From contig NC_037253.1 of assembly GCF_000002425.4 (NCBI RefSeq), forward strand, positions 19,043,602-19,107,601: a stretch of 64,000 bases of DNA. The letters are read 5' to 3'. The DNA comes from Physcomitrium patens (lineage: Eukaryota; Streptophyta; Bryopsida; Funariales; Funariaceae). A program made the position numbers and the translations under genes. Positions 20,993 to 33,100 of this stretch are shown here, piece after piece. How positions within the stretch are numbered: the first letter of the stretch is position 1; each line of letters opens with the position of its first letter. The notes under the pieces were generated by a model that made no database searches, was not told the origin of the DNA, and was given only the letters and a program-made list of their open reading frames with translations.

Positions 20993-23737
20993 TTGATATA
21001 CGTGATGGATTTGAAAAACTTTGATTATGTTAGTATTGATTGGATGATTAAGTATGATGTGTACCATATTAGTGCCTTTGACACACGATTTAATACTTTA
21101 CACATGTCAGACTTACCGACTGGTTTTCAATCAGAGCGGGGATTGAAACAGAAAATCGCCACTGCACCTTTATGTCAAACTATTAACTTGGTGACCAGAG
21201 CAGAATCTCAGACAATTAAGGTCTACGAAGGTATTAAGGAACAAGAGTTGACCTGTTGGATAGAATTTTTCTTGCATCATAAATCCACTTTTGCTTGGAC
21301 TTATGATGATCTAAAAGGTATCTCCGCTGAAGTTTGTGAATATCATATCATTTTAAAGGAGGATGCTAAATCGGTGTTGTATGGCATGATTTGCTATCTG
21401 GGAATACACTGGGTATCTAGCTGTAGAGAGTGTATTTTAAACCTTTATATGATTCTTTTCTTGGCTTCCAAAACTCCTTTATTTTTGTATAAAACTCCAA
21501 ATATAATAAAATCCCTTCAAAACATATTTTTCCCGCAAAGGGGTTTCTCACCCCGAACTTTAGAAAATCATAACTATTGATCTATCCATTCAGTTTGTTT
21601 TGAATTTATAAGATAGGTAACTTTTACCACAAAAAAAACCAACTACAAATTCACTCCCGATCTTTTGGCATCTAAGAAACCCTAGTAGACACTCCAAATC
21701 CTAATTTACAAGCACCCGAAAAACCATTTTCCTTATATCTCAAAAAAACGGACTTCAAATGTCATAAAACTTATGCACAAAGTTTACTAACATGAAATTA
21801 TACATTCTTTGAAATTTTGAGCCAAAACCTTATTATATTGCTCAAGATATAGCTCAAGAGACAAACAGTAGTAAATCGGTTTACTTACTACCCTTAGATT
21901 GCATGTGCTGACTTCAAAATCCAATAACTTCTTCATCCCAACTTATAATCTAGTAAGCAGTATGTGAAAAGTATAGCTGCAAAAGTGTTCTCTCCAATCG
22001 TAGTTGCCGATCCTCAATTACCATTTGTACGCGTGCGTTATGCCCAAAAGAGTGACAGTAGGTCCAAAACTAACACCTTAACTTTGAGCGTCTATAACTT
22101 CTTCATAAAAATCCCAAATGACACAAAACTTGCACCAAAACCTTTAACCAAAAACCTAAACTTTCTGAACCTAGCCTTCAAAGTTCGAAAGGGCTCGAGA
22201 GACTAACCGTAATCCCTAATATGGCCTCGAGCAGCCTCCTCAAAGTCCATTGGTCATGATTTTTGACCAATAGGAATGGAGATTTTTATTTTTCATCTCC
22301 ATTCATATATATTGGTGCCCTAATTACTCCCTTTGCTACCAAAATCCTTCTTCAATCCTTTTTCTTATAAGATTTATATAATGTATGTTCTAAACATTAA
22401 ATAAAAGAACCAAAATAAGTTTTTAAATGTCACCAATGTCTAACAAAGGTGACTCTAAATATTTAGAAGTTACTATCAACCAAAAACAATCTTAAAAGCT
22501 ACTATCAAAAGGAAATTAAAGTTATACAAATTCTATAGTAATCTTTTTAAACAACCTCTTCTGAAAGTAATAATCAAATTATATTCTACAACTAACTAAA
22601 ATCTACTAACATGGCTCTCACCATGTTACTTAATAAATTATATATTAAATACATAATTATATTATTTTCATATAGTAGCCAAATCACAACACGACACCGG
22701 TATGGCAGAGACAACATTGCTTTAATCATAAATATTTCCTTGTGGTGAAGGAAGAATTAGACAAGCTTCTTGTGGTTGGTTTTATTTATCCAATATTGAA
22801 TAGTGAGTAGATTTCTCCAATCGTGATGGTGCCGAAAAAAAACGAAAAAATCCAAATTTGTCAAGATTTTTGAAAACTTAATTCGGCCACTAAGAAAGAT
22901 TACTTCCTATTATCTTTCACAGATAGTATATTGGATGCTCTAGCAGGTCACAAATATTATTCGTTCCTCGATGGATTTTTTGGATATAAGCAAGTTCAAA
23001 TTACACCAGAAGACCAGTTTAAGACAACTTTTATTACGGATTGGAGCACATTTGCTTATCGCGTGATGCCTTATGAGTTATGCAACACCCCAATCATATT
23101 TTAGAGAGTGATGACTCAAGCCTTCCAAGACTATCTCTAGATATTTATGGAAATCTTTTTAGATCACTTTTATGCATTCAGTACAAAACAAGATCATCTT
23201 AGTTGTCTAGGTAAATGTTTGGCTTAGTGCGTTAAGTTTGGAATCTCATTGAATTCAGAGAAGTGTCAATTTGGTGTTCTGTCCAAAATATTATTGGGAC
23301 ATATCGTCTCTAACTGTGGTATTGCTACGGATCTTGACAAAATGCAGCATATAATGAACTTGCTCAAACCAAAGATGGTCTCCGGTGTTCGAGGGTTTGT
23401 CGGCCATGTCAGTTATTATTGCTACTTTATTCGTTCATTTGTAGGTATTTTTCAACCTTTAATGAATTTAGTAAAGAAACCTCCGTCAGATGGATCTAGT
23501 CCCTTCTAGACCATGGATAGTACAGTGGCCTTTGAGGCATTAAAGTCAAAATTCGTCTCTGCACCAATATTGATAGAACCTTGTTGGATGAAGCATTTCT
23601 ATGTGAATGTTGATGCATCCAATGTGGCTATTGGATCGGTGCTAAGTCAGAAGGATGATCAGGGACTGGATCATCCTATCTATTATGCTAGTTGGTAATT
23701 GGTGACTGCTGAACGCAATTATACTACTACTGAATGC
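20993..23737 (+). pseudogene. Element C reverse transcriptase and RNase H start, split by an LTR
   Basis: The N-terminal segment to 21374 contains STFAWTYDDLKGISAEVC and IILKEDAKSV. RT resumes at 22697 with FLVVKEELDKLL, SPIVMVPKKNEKIQICQDF, FLDGFFGYKQVQITPEDQ, RVMPYELCN and the active site FLDHF, where the second catalytic Asp is His. Then SLNSEKCQFGV and VSGVRGFVGHVSYYCYFIRS follow. RNase H starts VNVDASNVAIGSVLSQKDD and ends at TAERNYTTTE. At least five in-frame stops are present. The enzyme is dead in this copy. Confidence 0.8.
21375..22696 (-). repeat. Solo A-type LTR inserted in element C RT
   Basis: The left end TGTTGTATGGCATGATTTGC aligns with the LTR at 5527 (TGTCGTATTACGTGCTTTCC), including GCTGTAGA further in. 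The right end AACACGACA matches the other A-type LTRs. The flanks TCGG and CCGG form a 4-bp duplication with one mismatch, and removing the segment rejoins the RT sequence. No internal region is present. Confidence 0.65.
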
Positions 23738-25509
23738 TGTCATGTTGTAACACGACAATATGGTGAAAGATGATAATATGGATCTTATTATAGAAGAGCC
23801 AAGTTAAAAGGAAAACTAGAAAAATATGGATAAAATATAGGAAGGTAGTAAAACTTTTAGTAGTAATCCTACTTTTTTAGAAAGGTTATTTCTCCTTACT
23901 TTGTAGGACCATAAATAAGGCAAAACAAGGTAGATTGGAAAAATAAATAATATAGACATCTTTAAGAGAAAGTTAAGAGTAAATTTTAATAAAAATTACT
24001 TAAAAAAACTAGATGTTGATATCCAAAGAGAGCAGATTATGAACCAGGATCAAAATCAGACCTAGAAGCACAAAACTGAGTCTCGATGACGATTCTGGGA
24101 CTCTTTGGCAGATTGGAGAGTGCACTTTGATAGAAGATTGGATAGAGTTTTTATGGGCGTTGATTTTGGATGATTTGGAGTTGGTATGACTTTGTAAGAG
24201 CTTTGCAAAGTCAAGGTTTGTTTCTAATGACTTGGGTTTTATGAAATAAAATAAGATTTATGTTTTGGATGATTTCAAGAGTTTTGTAATAGATCTTCAA
24301 GTGAAATTTTTTGCATTTATGGTTATAGTTATGTTTAATATATATTGTGAATTTGAGCTCGATCTAACGGTTGAATTGAAGAATATTGAGGTTTAAGTGG
24401 ATTAAGGTCTCAAAAAATAGAATTTTAGGTCTAGTGGGGATTTTTAAGATTTCTTGCAATCTACTAGTTGGATTGGAGTGAAAATTATGTGAAAGGATAT
24501 AAGACTTGATTTTCTACGTATATGAGAATTTTGAGATCAATTGAATGGTGCAAACAAGAAATATTGGCTTTGGAAGATTAGCATCAAGATTGGAAAAGGA
24601 AGCCGACCAATACCCAAGCACATTTTTGAGGTTATCATCAATTTGGTAAGTCCAATCCTTTTCAACTTTTTTTTGCTTGTTTTTAACTTATTTGTTTAGA
24701 AGTGTGCAAAATTTGAGTTAAGATCAACGGTTTATTAATTAGTTATTGAGGTTTAAATCTGTTATAGGAATTACTAGGGTTTGGTTTAGGATTTGATGAG
24801 GATTTGGTTTAAGGTTTGATTAGGATTTGGATAAGGGTTTGATTTAGGATTTAGGATTTAGGATTTGGATTAGGATTTGGATAGGATTTGATTTAGGATT
24901 TAGGGTTTGAATTAGGATTTGGTTAGGGTTTGATTTAGGGTTTAGAATTTAATTAGGATTTGGAGTTTGGATTAGGATTTGGTTAGGGTTTATTTAGGAT
25001 TTAGGATTTTTTTAGGATTTGGTTTAGGATTTAGGATTTTCATTAGGATTTGATTTAGGATTTAGTTAGGATTTTATTTAGGATTTAGGATTTGGTTTAG
25101 GATTTGGTTAGGATTTGGTTTAGGATTTGGTTGGGATTTGGTTTAAGGTTTATTTAGGGTTTCATTTAGGTTTTAGGATTTTATTAAGATTTAAGATTCA
25201 ATTAGTTTTGGCCTAAAGTTTTAATGAAGTTCAATAGGATTTTAACTAGAATTAAATTAAGATTGAATTGAGATATATTTGAGTGACATTTATGTTCTTC
25301 TATTATTTCTTTAAGAATTCTTATTGTTTTTTTGAAATTTCTTTGAGATTTTTTTTGAATTTGATTAAGCTTGCTTAGCATTATTATGGTTTAATTAGAG
25401 CATTGTTGGTATTCTATTAGAATTAGAATTTTGTTATTACAATTTCTATTCTTCCTTCCATAGCCAAGTGCTCGGAGCATTCTCAAGCAAGACTTCACGT
25501 ATTACGACA
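23738..25509 (+). repeat. A-type LTR with telomere-like minisatellite
   Basis: Starts TGTCATGTTGTAACACGACA and ends CACGTATTACGACA. Regions near 23880-24060 match 50150-50330 in reverse and 46180-46370 in direct orientation. The flanks show no matching target duplication (AATGC versus ACAGC), and element C does not continue beyond it, so it is not a simple solo insertion. Confidence 0.65.
24776..25210 (+). repeat. Degenerate telomere-like repeat inside LTR
   Basis: More than 400 bases of variants of TTTAGGATTTGG, TTAGGGTTTGATT and related units. The plant telomere unit is TTTAGGG. The equivalent part of the LTR at 48790-50485 carries the reverse complement (about 49100-49460), so the array travels with the LTR. 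Confidence 0.75.
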
Positions 25510-25834
25510 ACAGCTTAGACACATTCCACCCGATTTACTGGAGAATCTTGAGGACCTTAATTTATCTCCTAAATTTTTTTCTTGGCTTTGGATTTGTTGA
25601 TTCCGATTATTCAAATTGAACAGAGCATTACATTGCTAATAAGTATGCCCCGACTACTTGTAATTCCCACATATTAGTGCATAATCGTCACTCGCTCTGG
25701 GATTGGGACATTCACTGGCATAATGAACAATCTATTTCTAATGGAAACAATGAAGTGGTCTTCTTGTACCCCTTATCAAGCATATTGGGTGTCTCCACTG
25801 GTATATACTTATTAGGCTTGTTCTATGTAGGGTT
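25510..25834. other. Unassigned 325-base segment
   Basis: The stretch near 25590-25670 (GAACAGAGCATT, GTATGCCCCG) resembles 6600-6660 in the element A LTR. Otherwise nothing recognised. Confidence 0.4.
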
Positions 25835-26175
25835 AGAAAATGATCTTGGTTGTCCTTGGAGGGTACTTGTTTTGATGACGTCGGTGGAACATATTGCTGA
25901 TATATGTACTACCCCTTCTCATAGTTCTGGAAGTTTGATGCAGAGCTCTGATTAAAATTGAAACTTTGAAAGTTATTGAATGTTTGATTTTATCAATTAG
26001 ATTGATTTCCATTCCATCCATACGTATTTCTCATTTAAACTTGATTGATGTCCCATTGAGTCAGTAGGATCATGGTCTGATTACTGAATTATTGTTGCCT
26101 TTGTCAATTCCAACAATTAGCTATTAAGTGCTTGCCTTCGTAAAATGTACATTCATCCATCATTTGAGATAATCT
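25835..26175 (-). pseudogene. Inverted fragment of C-family gag
   Basis: The reverse complement aligns with element C at about 19805-20115, for example GCGAAGGCAAGCACTTAATA-like, CAGACCATGATCCTAC and ATTCAATAACTTTCAAAGTT, with high identity by eye. It covers the end of the zinc-knuckle region. It abuts the leader of the B-like element. Confidence 0.7.
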
Positions 26176-26219
26176 ATTCTCTATTAAGAAAAATCAAACT
26201 TCTAATATTATCTTATGGC

Positions 26220-26230
26220 ACCCTTGACAA
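26220..26230 (-). other. Self-primer site of the B-related relic
   Basis: Minus strand TTGTCAAGGGT lies 2 nt inside the LTR. The transcript predicted from TATAAG (26381-26386) starts AATCTTGACAA at 26358. Eight Watson-Crick pairs, one T.G wobble, one mismatch and a final pair remain. The T-A pair at transcript position 8 in B is A-T here. Confidence 0.6.
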
Positions 26231-26401
26231 ATTGTTAGGGACCATGTACAAGATAAGGATTCAAGACCAAGAAATAGAATTAGCTTGACATTAGAACAAT
26301 AACTGGATACAACTTAAGAAGGTCCTAGCTAGAGTACAAGAAGTGAGTTGTCAAGATTGAGAATCCTCTCACCCTTGATTCTTATACATACTACGTCTTA
26401 G

Positions 26402-26632
26402 GAAGCTTCTTGAGAAGTTTCTATGAGGCTTGGAAACAAAGCAAGCCTAAAATCCTTCTTCAATAATTTCCTAAATCATCTAAAGCCTCTTAGAATCTTC
26501 TAGGATCTCCTAAGACCTAGAATTTTCTTAGAATCTATTAGAACCTATTGGAACCTTCTAGAACCTTCTAGGATCTACAAGAACCTTCTTAGAACCTTTT
26601 AAAAGCTTCTAGAATCTTCTTGAACCTTCTTC
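26402..26632 (-). promoter_or_regulatory. Heat-shock-element array upstream of the LTR TATA box
   Basis: Nine perfect GAAnnTTC units lie at 26402, 26414, 26493, 26520, 26551, 26561, 26581, 26612 and 26622, several in a 10-bp register (GAACCTTCTA repeated). This is the alternating nGAAn/nTTCn arrangement bound by heat-shock factor trimers. The array starts about 15 bp upstream of the TATA-like TATAAG (minus strand) and extends about 240 bp into U3. Confidence 0.6.
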
Positions 26633-26650
26633 AGTTGTATGTTTGTGACA

Positions 26651-29600
26651 TTTACTTGTTTGTCTTGCCTTGTAATTGTTGAAAACTTTGTGCCTTCTCT
26701 CTTGCTCATATGCCAACACCTTATAACATTTTTAACTTTGGTGCAAGTAGCAATGTTGTTAAAGTAATTAACAAAGATTTTTTTTACCTTGTGTGCTTTT
26801 TTCAAAAAAATAAGTAATAGTCTAAACTCGATTGAATTATAGAATGGTCTATTGAAGGTGCGATGGATTGGATGGATTACAACATAAAGACAAGTATTTT
26901 GTGAATAACACCTTCAAGACTAAGTTGACATGTTGCTTAAGATTACAATAAGATTACATGGATGACTTGAATTAATAATAGCTTAGATTGCATGCCTTTG
27001 TTGGTAAAGATTTACACCTTGGCTTAAGCTATAGAGTCACATGCTTTACTAAGTTGTTAGGTATCTACAAAACTAGATTTTATGCTAGCCATGTATTTAT
27101 TTTTAGTTTTTTTTTTTATTATTTTTCTATTCATCTATATTAATTATTATTTTTTTGAAGATTTTTTTTTTTAATGTTGAATGTTTTTATGAGAATCATA
27201 AAAAAAATTCTTATGTATTGGACTTATTAAACAATCTAAAATGAAAAGATATAATATATAAAAAAGAGTTAGAAGAAAATAGGTTAAAGCTAAATACTAT
27301 AAAAAACTATAATTTTAATGTATCCTAAGTAAAATTTTTGATCATGAATTTAAAATATGAATTGTTTTTATTTTTTATTCTTCTATAAATTATGTATATA
27401 TATTTTTTAATATACTTAATATATTATATATTTATATATATTTATAAATAAATAAGTAATATTAATGGATTGTATTCTTTTTGTAATTGAGATGTAGGAT
27501 TTAAATATTTTATCAAGAATACAACAAAAAAAAAATTGTAGAATTATTTGTAAAATTTACATTAATGATTTCAGATTTTATAATTTGTTTTTTTAGATAA
27601 TTTTTTGTTTAAAAGCATTTATTTTTTAGAGATATGTTTATGTATTTTTTTATTTAATGGTGGTACTATGTAAAAAAAACTAATAGAGACATAGATGCAA
27701 AAAGATCTTTCAATTAGTATAGAGACTAACACTTTTGTTATCTTTGTTATTGTACTTTTTAATAATAAGTTAGAAATTACAAGAATGTGGTATTAAGTTA
27801 GTGTGATTAATACTACTACGTCTATCTATTATAGATATTGTTGTCAAAATAATTAAGTGTAGTACATGAAATTTTTTAGTTCAAACTTATGACTAAAGAA
27901 GTTAAAATAGAATTTAGATAAATTTAATTTCAATGGAAAAATGGATTCTATTTGTGATTTCTTAATTGGTAGAATCAAAAAGGTGGAAAGAAATAAGAGT
28001 GGTTGAAAGTTATTTTGATTAGAATTTGCGATAAGAACCTATATTATAGTTGGTTAATGTGTATACAAAATGTACTCAGGTTAGATGTTTTTTGAAATTT
28101 TAGTTGGTTTTTTTATTCAATAAAAAGAAAATAGATATATTTAAGAAATTGCATGTTATGATGTTATATTCCTATTGTAAATATTTTGGAACATATTTAT
28201 GTCTTGTTGAAAAAATATTTGTATTGTTTATTTAGGCTTATAAGATTGATTTTTGTTGTTTATTAAAATTACTTAGGAAAAATGCAAAGAAATATCTACT
28301 AGTAGAGGTTTTTGTTAGAAGAAAGTCCAACTAATCTATTTTTTTTATAGAAAATAAGATCATGAGTTAAAAAGAAAAGAAAACATTCATTTTTAAATAT
28401 TTTTTATAGATTTGAAAAATAAGATATTATCCTTTGATAAATGGCAACCTTTTCAAATGTTGATGAACTACTTGTGCATGCTTTGTACTAATCTTGTCTA
28501 TTTCAAATGAATGGAGGTTGAAACCGATTATTGGATCTCAACAATTTCTCATTCAACCTTAATAAAAAGAAATTCCCAAATAATTAAAAATTACTTGAAT
28601 TAAATACAGTATGTGCAGACTTACACTCTCACAATGTAGTGGATTTTTTTCTTTTTTTTTATTTTTTGATATATTTACGATTAGATCTATGTTGTTCTTG
28701 TGCAATTTGATGTCCTTGCAGTACAGGGCCATATCTTTTGGACTTGAATTTTTATGTCATATCTGGATTTCAATTTTGAATGCTAAATCCATATTTCTAT
28801 TCTGAAATCCTTATTTCTAAAGCTGAAGTTCACTTTGGCTGCAATCTTCAAACCTTTGTTCACAACACGGGTCCTATTCTTTGTCTCCCACAGTTAGACC
28901 TATACAGTTCAATCCTCTTTGAACAATTTTTTCAACAAAATTCTACTGGCATAACATTAAACTATGGTCTTTCTCTACTAATTGAATTTGGTCTTTGCTC
29001 TTTGTTCTTCTTCTCCAAGATTTAAAATTGGCATTGCTGCAAGTCTGCACTATTCTGGACTACTCTAAAGACAATTTTTTTTTTTACTGGATTCATGTTA
29101 GAACATCTGTTGCTGCTTATGTAGAGCAAAATTCTTCTTTTCTGTTGGGTAGTCATTTCCTTTACCTGGTTCTTAGGATTAGAGTTTGGAACTTCAATTG
29201 TTCTTGCAAACTTCTCATTCATACTTGACAAAAGTGTGGGAAAAATGGAACATGGAAACAAGGAAGCATAGATGAAGAAGAGAATAGATGGCTGCCCTAA
29301 AGATTGTAGTGCCCAATGGCAAGGATTTCCACCAGTTTGTAATAATTGTATTAAAAGTCCTAAAAGATTTAAAAGTTTAAAGTTTTGATTTTTTTACACT
29401 TCAAAATATTTTTAGGATGTTAGAATCAATAATTTTTTGAATAATTATTAATGTCCCTTTCTATATATTTTTAAAGTTCAAGATTTATTTTATAAAAATA
29501 TATAAAAAGAAAATAATCATGTGATGTTAGTTATCATGTATTGTTGGCAATTTAATGTGTTCTAAAGTAAATGTTTCAAACCATTCTCTAATTTTCTCTG

Positions 29601-29930
29601 ACATGTTTGAAAAAGAAAATCAATCAACCCCACATTCATACAACCTACTATTTATAGAAAACATGGAATTTGGCACTTGTATAGGACCATCAGGATTGGT
29701 AAAACACCTTCTCAAAATAACACATCGATTAATTCATGACCACTTTAATAGATTATAAACAAACATCTTTAAGACAGAATTTAAATTTCACAAATACCAA
29801 CGAAACTTTTAACACATATACTAACATGACATTTGAATACCTTAAATTAAACACATATTTAATCGAATATATGATGGAAAAAATGATTTGAAGTTATGGT
29901 GGTGTTTTCTTGAACAGATTTGGCCAGTAC
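26651..29930. other. AT-rich intergenic DNA
   Basis: Very AT-rich with many homopolymer runs, especially 27080-27700. Short open frames at 28611-29228 and 29555-29758 have no recognisable motif and AT-rich random-looking composition. I see no gene or identifiable element. Confidence 0.5.
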
Positions 29931-30173
29931 ATTTGAGTGGCACATGGATTAAAGCATGCTTTTCTAAAATGCTGGCACACTAGGAATTTCATCACAAAGA
30001 TCTTCCTAGCTGCCTCTCGTGTCCTTGAAGATCCCAGTTTTGTGAATACTTGCAACTAATGTGGCGATCAACTTTACTGTAACCAATTTACATATATCTG
30101 CTTCATTCTCAAAATATTGAAGATAATGACAATCCATTTGCAGCTTTATAAAGGGAACGATCGGTGCTGATAA
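29931..30173 (-). other. Probable 3' UTR of the tomosyn-like gene
   Basis: Less AT-rich sequence directly downstream of the stop codon, before the AT-rich intergenic DNA. No canonical AATAAA was found on the minus strand, so the end is uncertain. Confidence 0.35.
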
Positions 30174-33100
30174 TTAAAACTCCCACCATTTCCGTTTCTC
30201 ATACTTCTTGGCCAGCTGTTCAGCTAATGATGCAAAGTTTTCAGCTCCTAGAGTCATTTCTTCCGTCTTGTCATTAAGGGACTGCGATGCAACATAATGG
30301 CAGGTAAGAAAATGGAAAGTGATTTGATAGCAATTAAATCGAGAACTACAAGGAAAATTTGCTGTCACAATACATGAAAACGACCTAATTAGAGCTAACT
30401 TGGACATAATCTACGCAAAGAAAGCACGTATGTGAGGAAAACTGTAATGCTGAAAACGAACCTCTAACTAGAATTACTCTTACCTGAAGCTTTTCACCTC
30501 GCTCCATTAGTTTATCCCTAGCCATTGCAGCAGCATTTGTGGCATCCTGCACAGAAGACGTTATCTCCCACTGAGTAATAAGAAATAGAATGGTAAATTC
30601 ATCCACATCATGCATAAATTTCAACCACGTAGATGTCAACAAGTGTATGTATCAGATTCTAATCTCGAGAGAATAAAGCTGGCAGTTTTACCACAGCCTT
30701 GGGGGCATAACCATAACGAGCTTTGATTTCATCGGTAGTACGCTGTCTTGGTTTACCGTCATCTCCAAACAACTGCGACCTAGTGGTCTCTTCGCTCATC
30801 ACCTCTTTTCCTGCTTGCACAGTTGACAGGCCATGCAAGGGAAATAACCCATTTTATTCATTTGATTCTGTTAATATTCTATAACAATGTGAGGCCAGGA
30901 TCGTCTCGTACAATTCAAAACAACAGAAAGTACTAGGATTTTGACCAGTGAAATAGCAAGTTGCTGATATCAAAGTTCAAGGTTTGAGGTGGCTTTTCTG
31001 AATAAGCGAACAGTGTCATGGTGTTACATGTGTAACAAGAGACTTAGAAGAAACTCTAAAACCCATTATTAAATACTTCAATGTTAAAGGCTGTTGACGA
31101 CAGGCTCAATAAGTACTCTTAAAGCTTGAATTCAAATGGCTTTATAAAACACACAAGGGAAAGAAAGTACTGTATTCTCACATACATACACAAGTATAAA
31201 ACACGTACCTTTAGGAGGAGTAGTTTCTGTTACTCTATGAAGAACAATCTTATTGGTGCTGGGCTCTCCAGAGGCTGACGGTGAAGAACTTACACCCATC
31301 TCACCGAGATCAATCAGAATATCGTCTGCAATTACCAAAACGAGATGTTAAATTCTAGACTCGTAAAAACAATTGACTTATTCAGTCTCATCTATGAACA
31401 AACAAGATTAGAATGGAAAGGTCGGACTCCTCATTTCGTCAACTTGAAGTAATTCATAAATAAATAAAACTGAAATGGCTCACCAATCTCCAGATCAACG
31501 TCTATGCCAAGCGAATCCGTCTTAACAGACAGATCAGAGGGCTGATTTACAGGGGCCGTGAAGGGTTGAGATGAGAAAAGCTTGGATAGCTGATCTGCAG
31601 GATGTACAGCATTTTCTGGTTCAAGCGTACTTTTTATAACCCCCAACAATCCTTGACTTGCCGCAGGCTGCAACAATGATTTAAATACGTTACTATTCCA
31701 AGTAAACCCAAGACACACCATTCTTAAATATCTATTATATTAAAGCACGTCCAAAAAAGCTTCACGTAATGTATTCTACATTACTCCACACAAGAGAAAA
31801 CGTATCATATAATTGGGTAACACATAAAACTTCTGGTCCTCAGCAGCAAACGACGAGTCTCCAGTCAAACATGAAACTCTTATAGTCGATCGAAAGGCAC
31901 ATAGTTTCATTACTCTAGAGTAAACACTGTTCCTAGTCCCGTATAAACACAAAAGTATGGACATTTCAACCTACTTCCGAAACCAATTCGAACTTATGAA
32001 GTCATCACAATTTTTATTCCTACCTTCTTACGTGGCAAAGAAGTCGTATACTTCATTGCGGCAGCAGCTGCAGCTCCCAGGTCCTTGTCAAATATTCGAG
32101 GCAGAGAATCCGGCATGCTAGAGGAAACATTAAAGAGACAGCGAGACGATCAGATCAACTACAAGGCATGAAGTTCCAGTTGTAAATAGGGTAATTCAAG
32201 GAATTTATGCAGAGCAGCCGATGAAGAAAAATGTCATGACAACAGGTTTTCATGGCTAGCACAATTCTTCTAAACATTGGTCCCAGCTTGCGAATCATTA
32301 AAATCAAGTTCGAAACACAACTGCACATTTCGGCCACACAAAATCACCTCAAATCAGTATCCTCTGCAAGCACCGAAAGGTGAACAAGTTCTCTTCCTTC
32401 ATTTATCTGCAGACAGTACAATACACACAAATGTCCAATTTAGGCCAATATCGGAAGCCCAAATCATTAGGGCATCAACTAAGGGCATGCAAAAGTGCAT
32501 AGCGTGGATTAAAAATAAAAATTCGAAGTATCTCAAACCCTTCCATAGACAGTATTAACACCAACAACATCAGGTGACTAATAGCTGATACATAATAAGA
32601 TAAAAAATCAGAGAGAAAATACTGATGCAATGTACCGCAGTTATCCGTGCATTAGCAGAACTGAATATTGCGTGACTAGGCTCAATTTCCCAGCCTAAGC
32701 ACTGAGCAAATGTGGTTTCCACCAAAATTCGTAGATCAGGCAGTGACCTGCACCAAAAACAAATAAAATAAAGTAAAGCGAATTAGCAAGTTGATTTTCT
32801 TTTTGGAAGTTGTATTCAATAAGTACAGGCCATCTTATCATAAAACAACGAGTATGGTTTAAATGGTTTTACCGTATCTCAAGATGACCAGACTGATACA
32901 CCAGAACGGCGCCAAAAGCGTGATTAGAAGTTTCAAATGTGGAGGCCCAACAACAGGGACGCTCCAATTTCACTTCACGCACAGAATTTCCAATTCCCTG
33001 GTCATCAAAAACAACGTCAAACACCAGAACAGTAAAGCCTATATGTTAATAACTTCAGTTATCCTTGACTACCTTGGTTGTGATTCTGAAGTGAGACAGC

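Larger units (their letters stand above)
17586..23737 (+). mobile_element. Element C: Athila/Tat-like Ty3/gypsy relic
   Basis: 5' LTR 17586-18141, tRNA-Asp-type primer site, gag with CCHC, protease with DGGS loop, RT and the beginning of RNase H, all plus strand and heavily interrupted by stops. RT is split by a solo A-type LTR at 21375-22696. Homology ends in RNase H at 23737, where another A-type LTR begins, so integrase and the 3' LTR are missing. The element is old: its PBS and several catalytic residues are mutated. Confidence 0.8.
26177..26650 (-). mobile_element. B-related relic: LTR, primer site and leader
   Basis: The 418-bp LTR (26233-26650; TGTTAGGGACC ... TTTGTGACA) aligns with the B LTR (CTTGACAACTC versus CTTGTCAACTC downstream of the TATA; AAGAAGTGAGTTG). 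On the minus side the first 55 bases inside the LTR align with the B leader (TATTAGA, TTTGATTTTTCTT, GATTATC). The site at 26220-26230 is a self-primer match with the same 2-nt spacing as in B. Gag and pol are gone, replaced by the C gag fragment. Confidence 0.65.

Noticed and set aside
21387..22708. An 8-bp direct repeat GTATGGCA at both ends, suggesting an hAT-type DNA transposon in element C
   Set aside because: The left copy is part of the LTR end (TGTTGTATGGC aligns with TGTCGTATTACG) and the right copy belongs to RT. The A-type LTR with TCGG/CCGG flanks explains the segment better.
24776..25210. A true interstitial telomere or chromosome-fusion scar
   Set aside because: Units are degenerate and the array sits inside an LTR that has another copy with the same array, so it is element sequence.
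28611..29261. Open frames of 60-80 codons in the AT-rich intergenic region
   Set aside because: Phe/Leu/Ile/Lys-rich with no motif or neighbour support; typical of AT-rich non-coding DNA.
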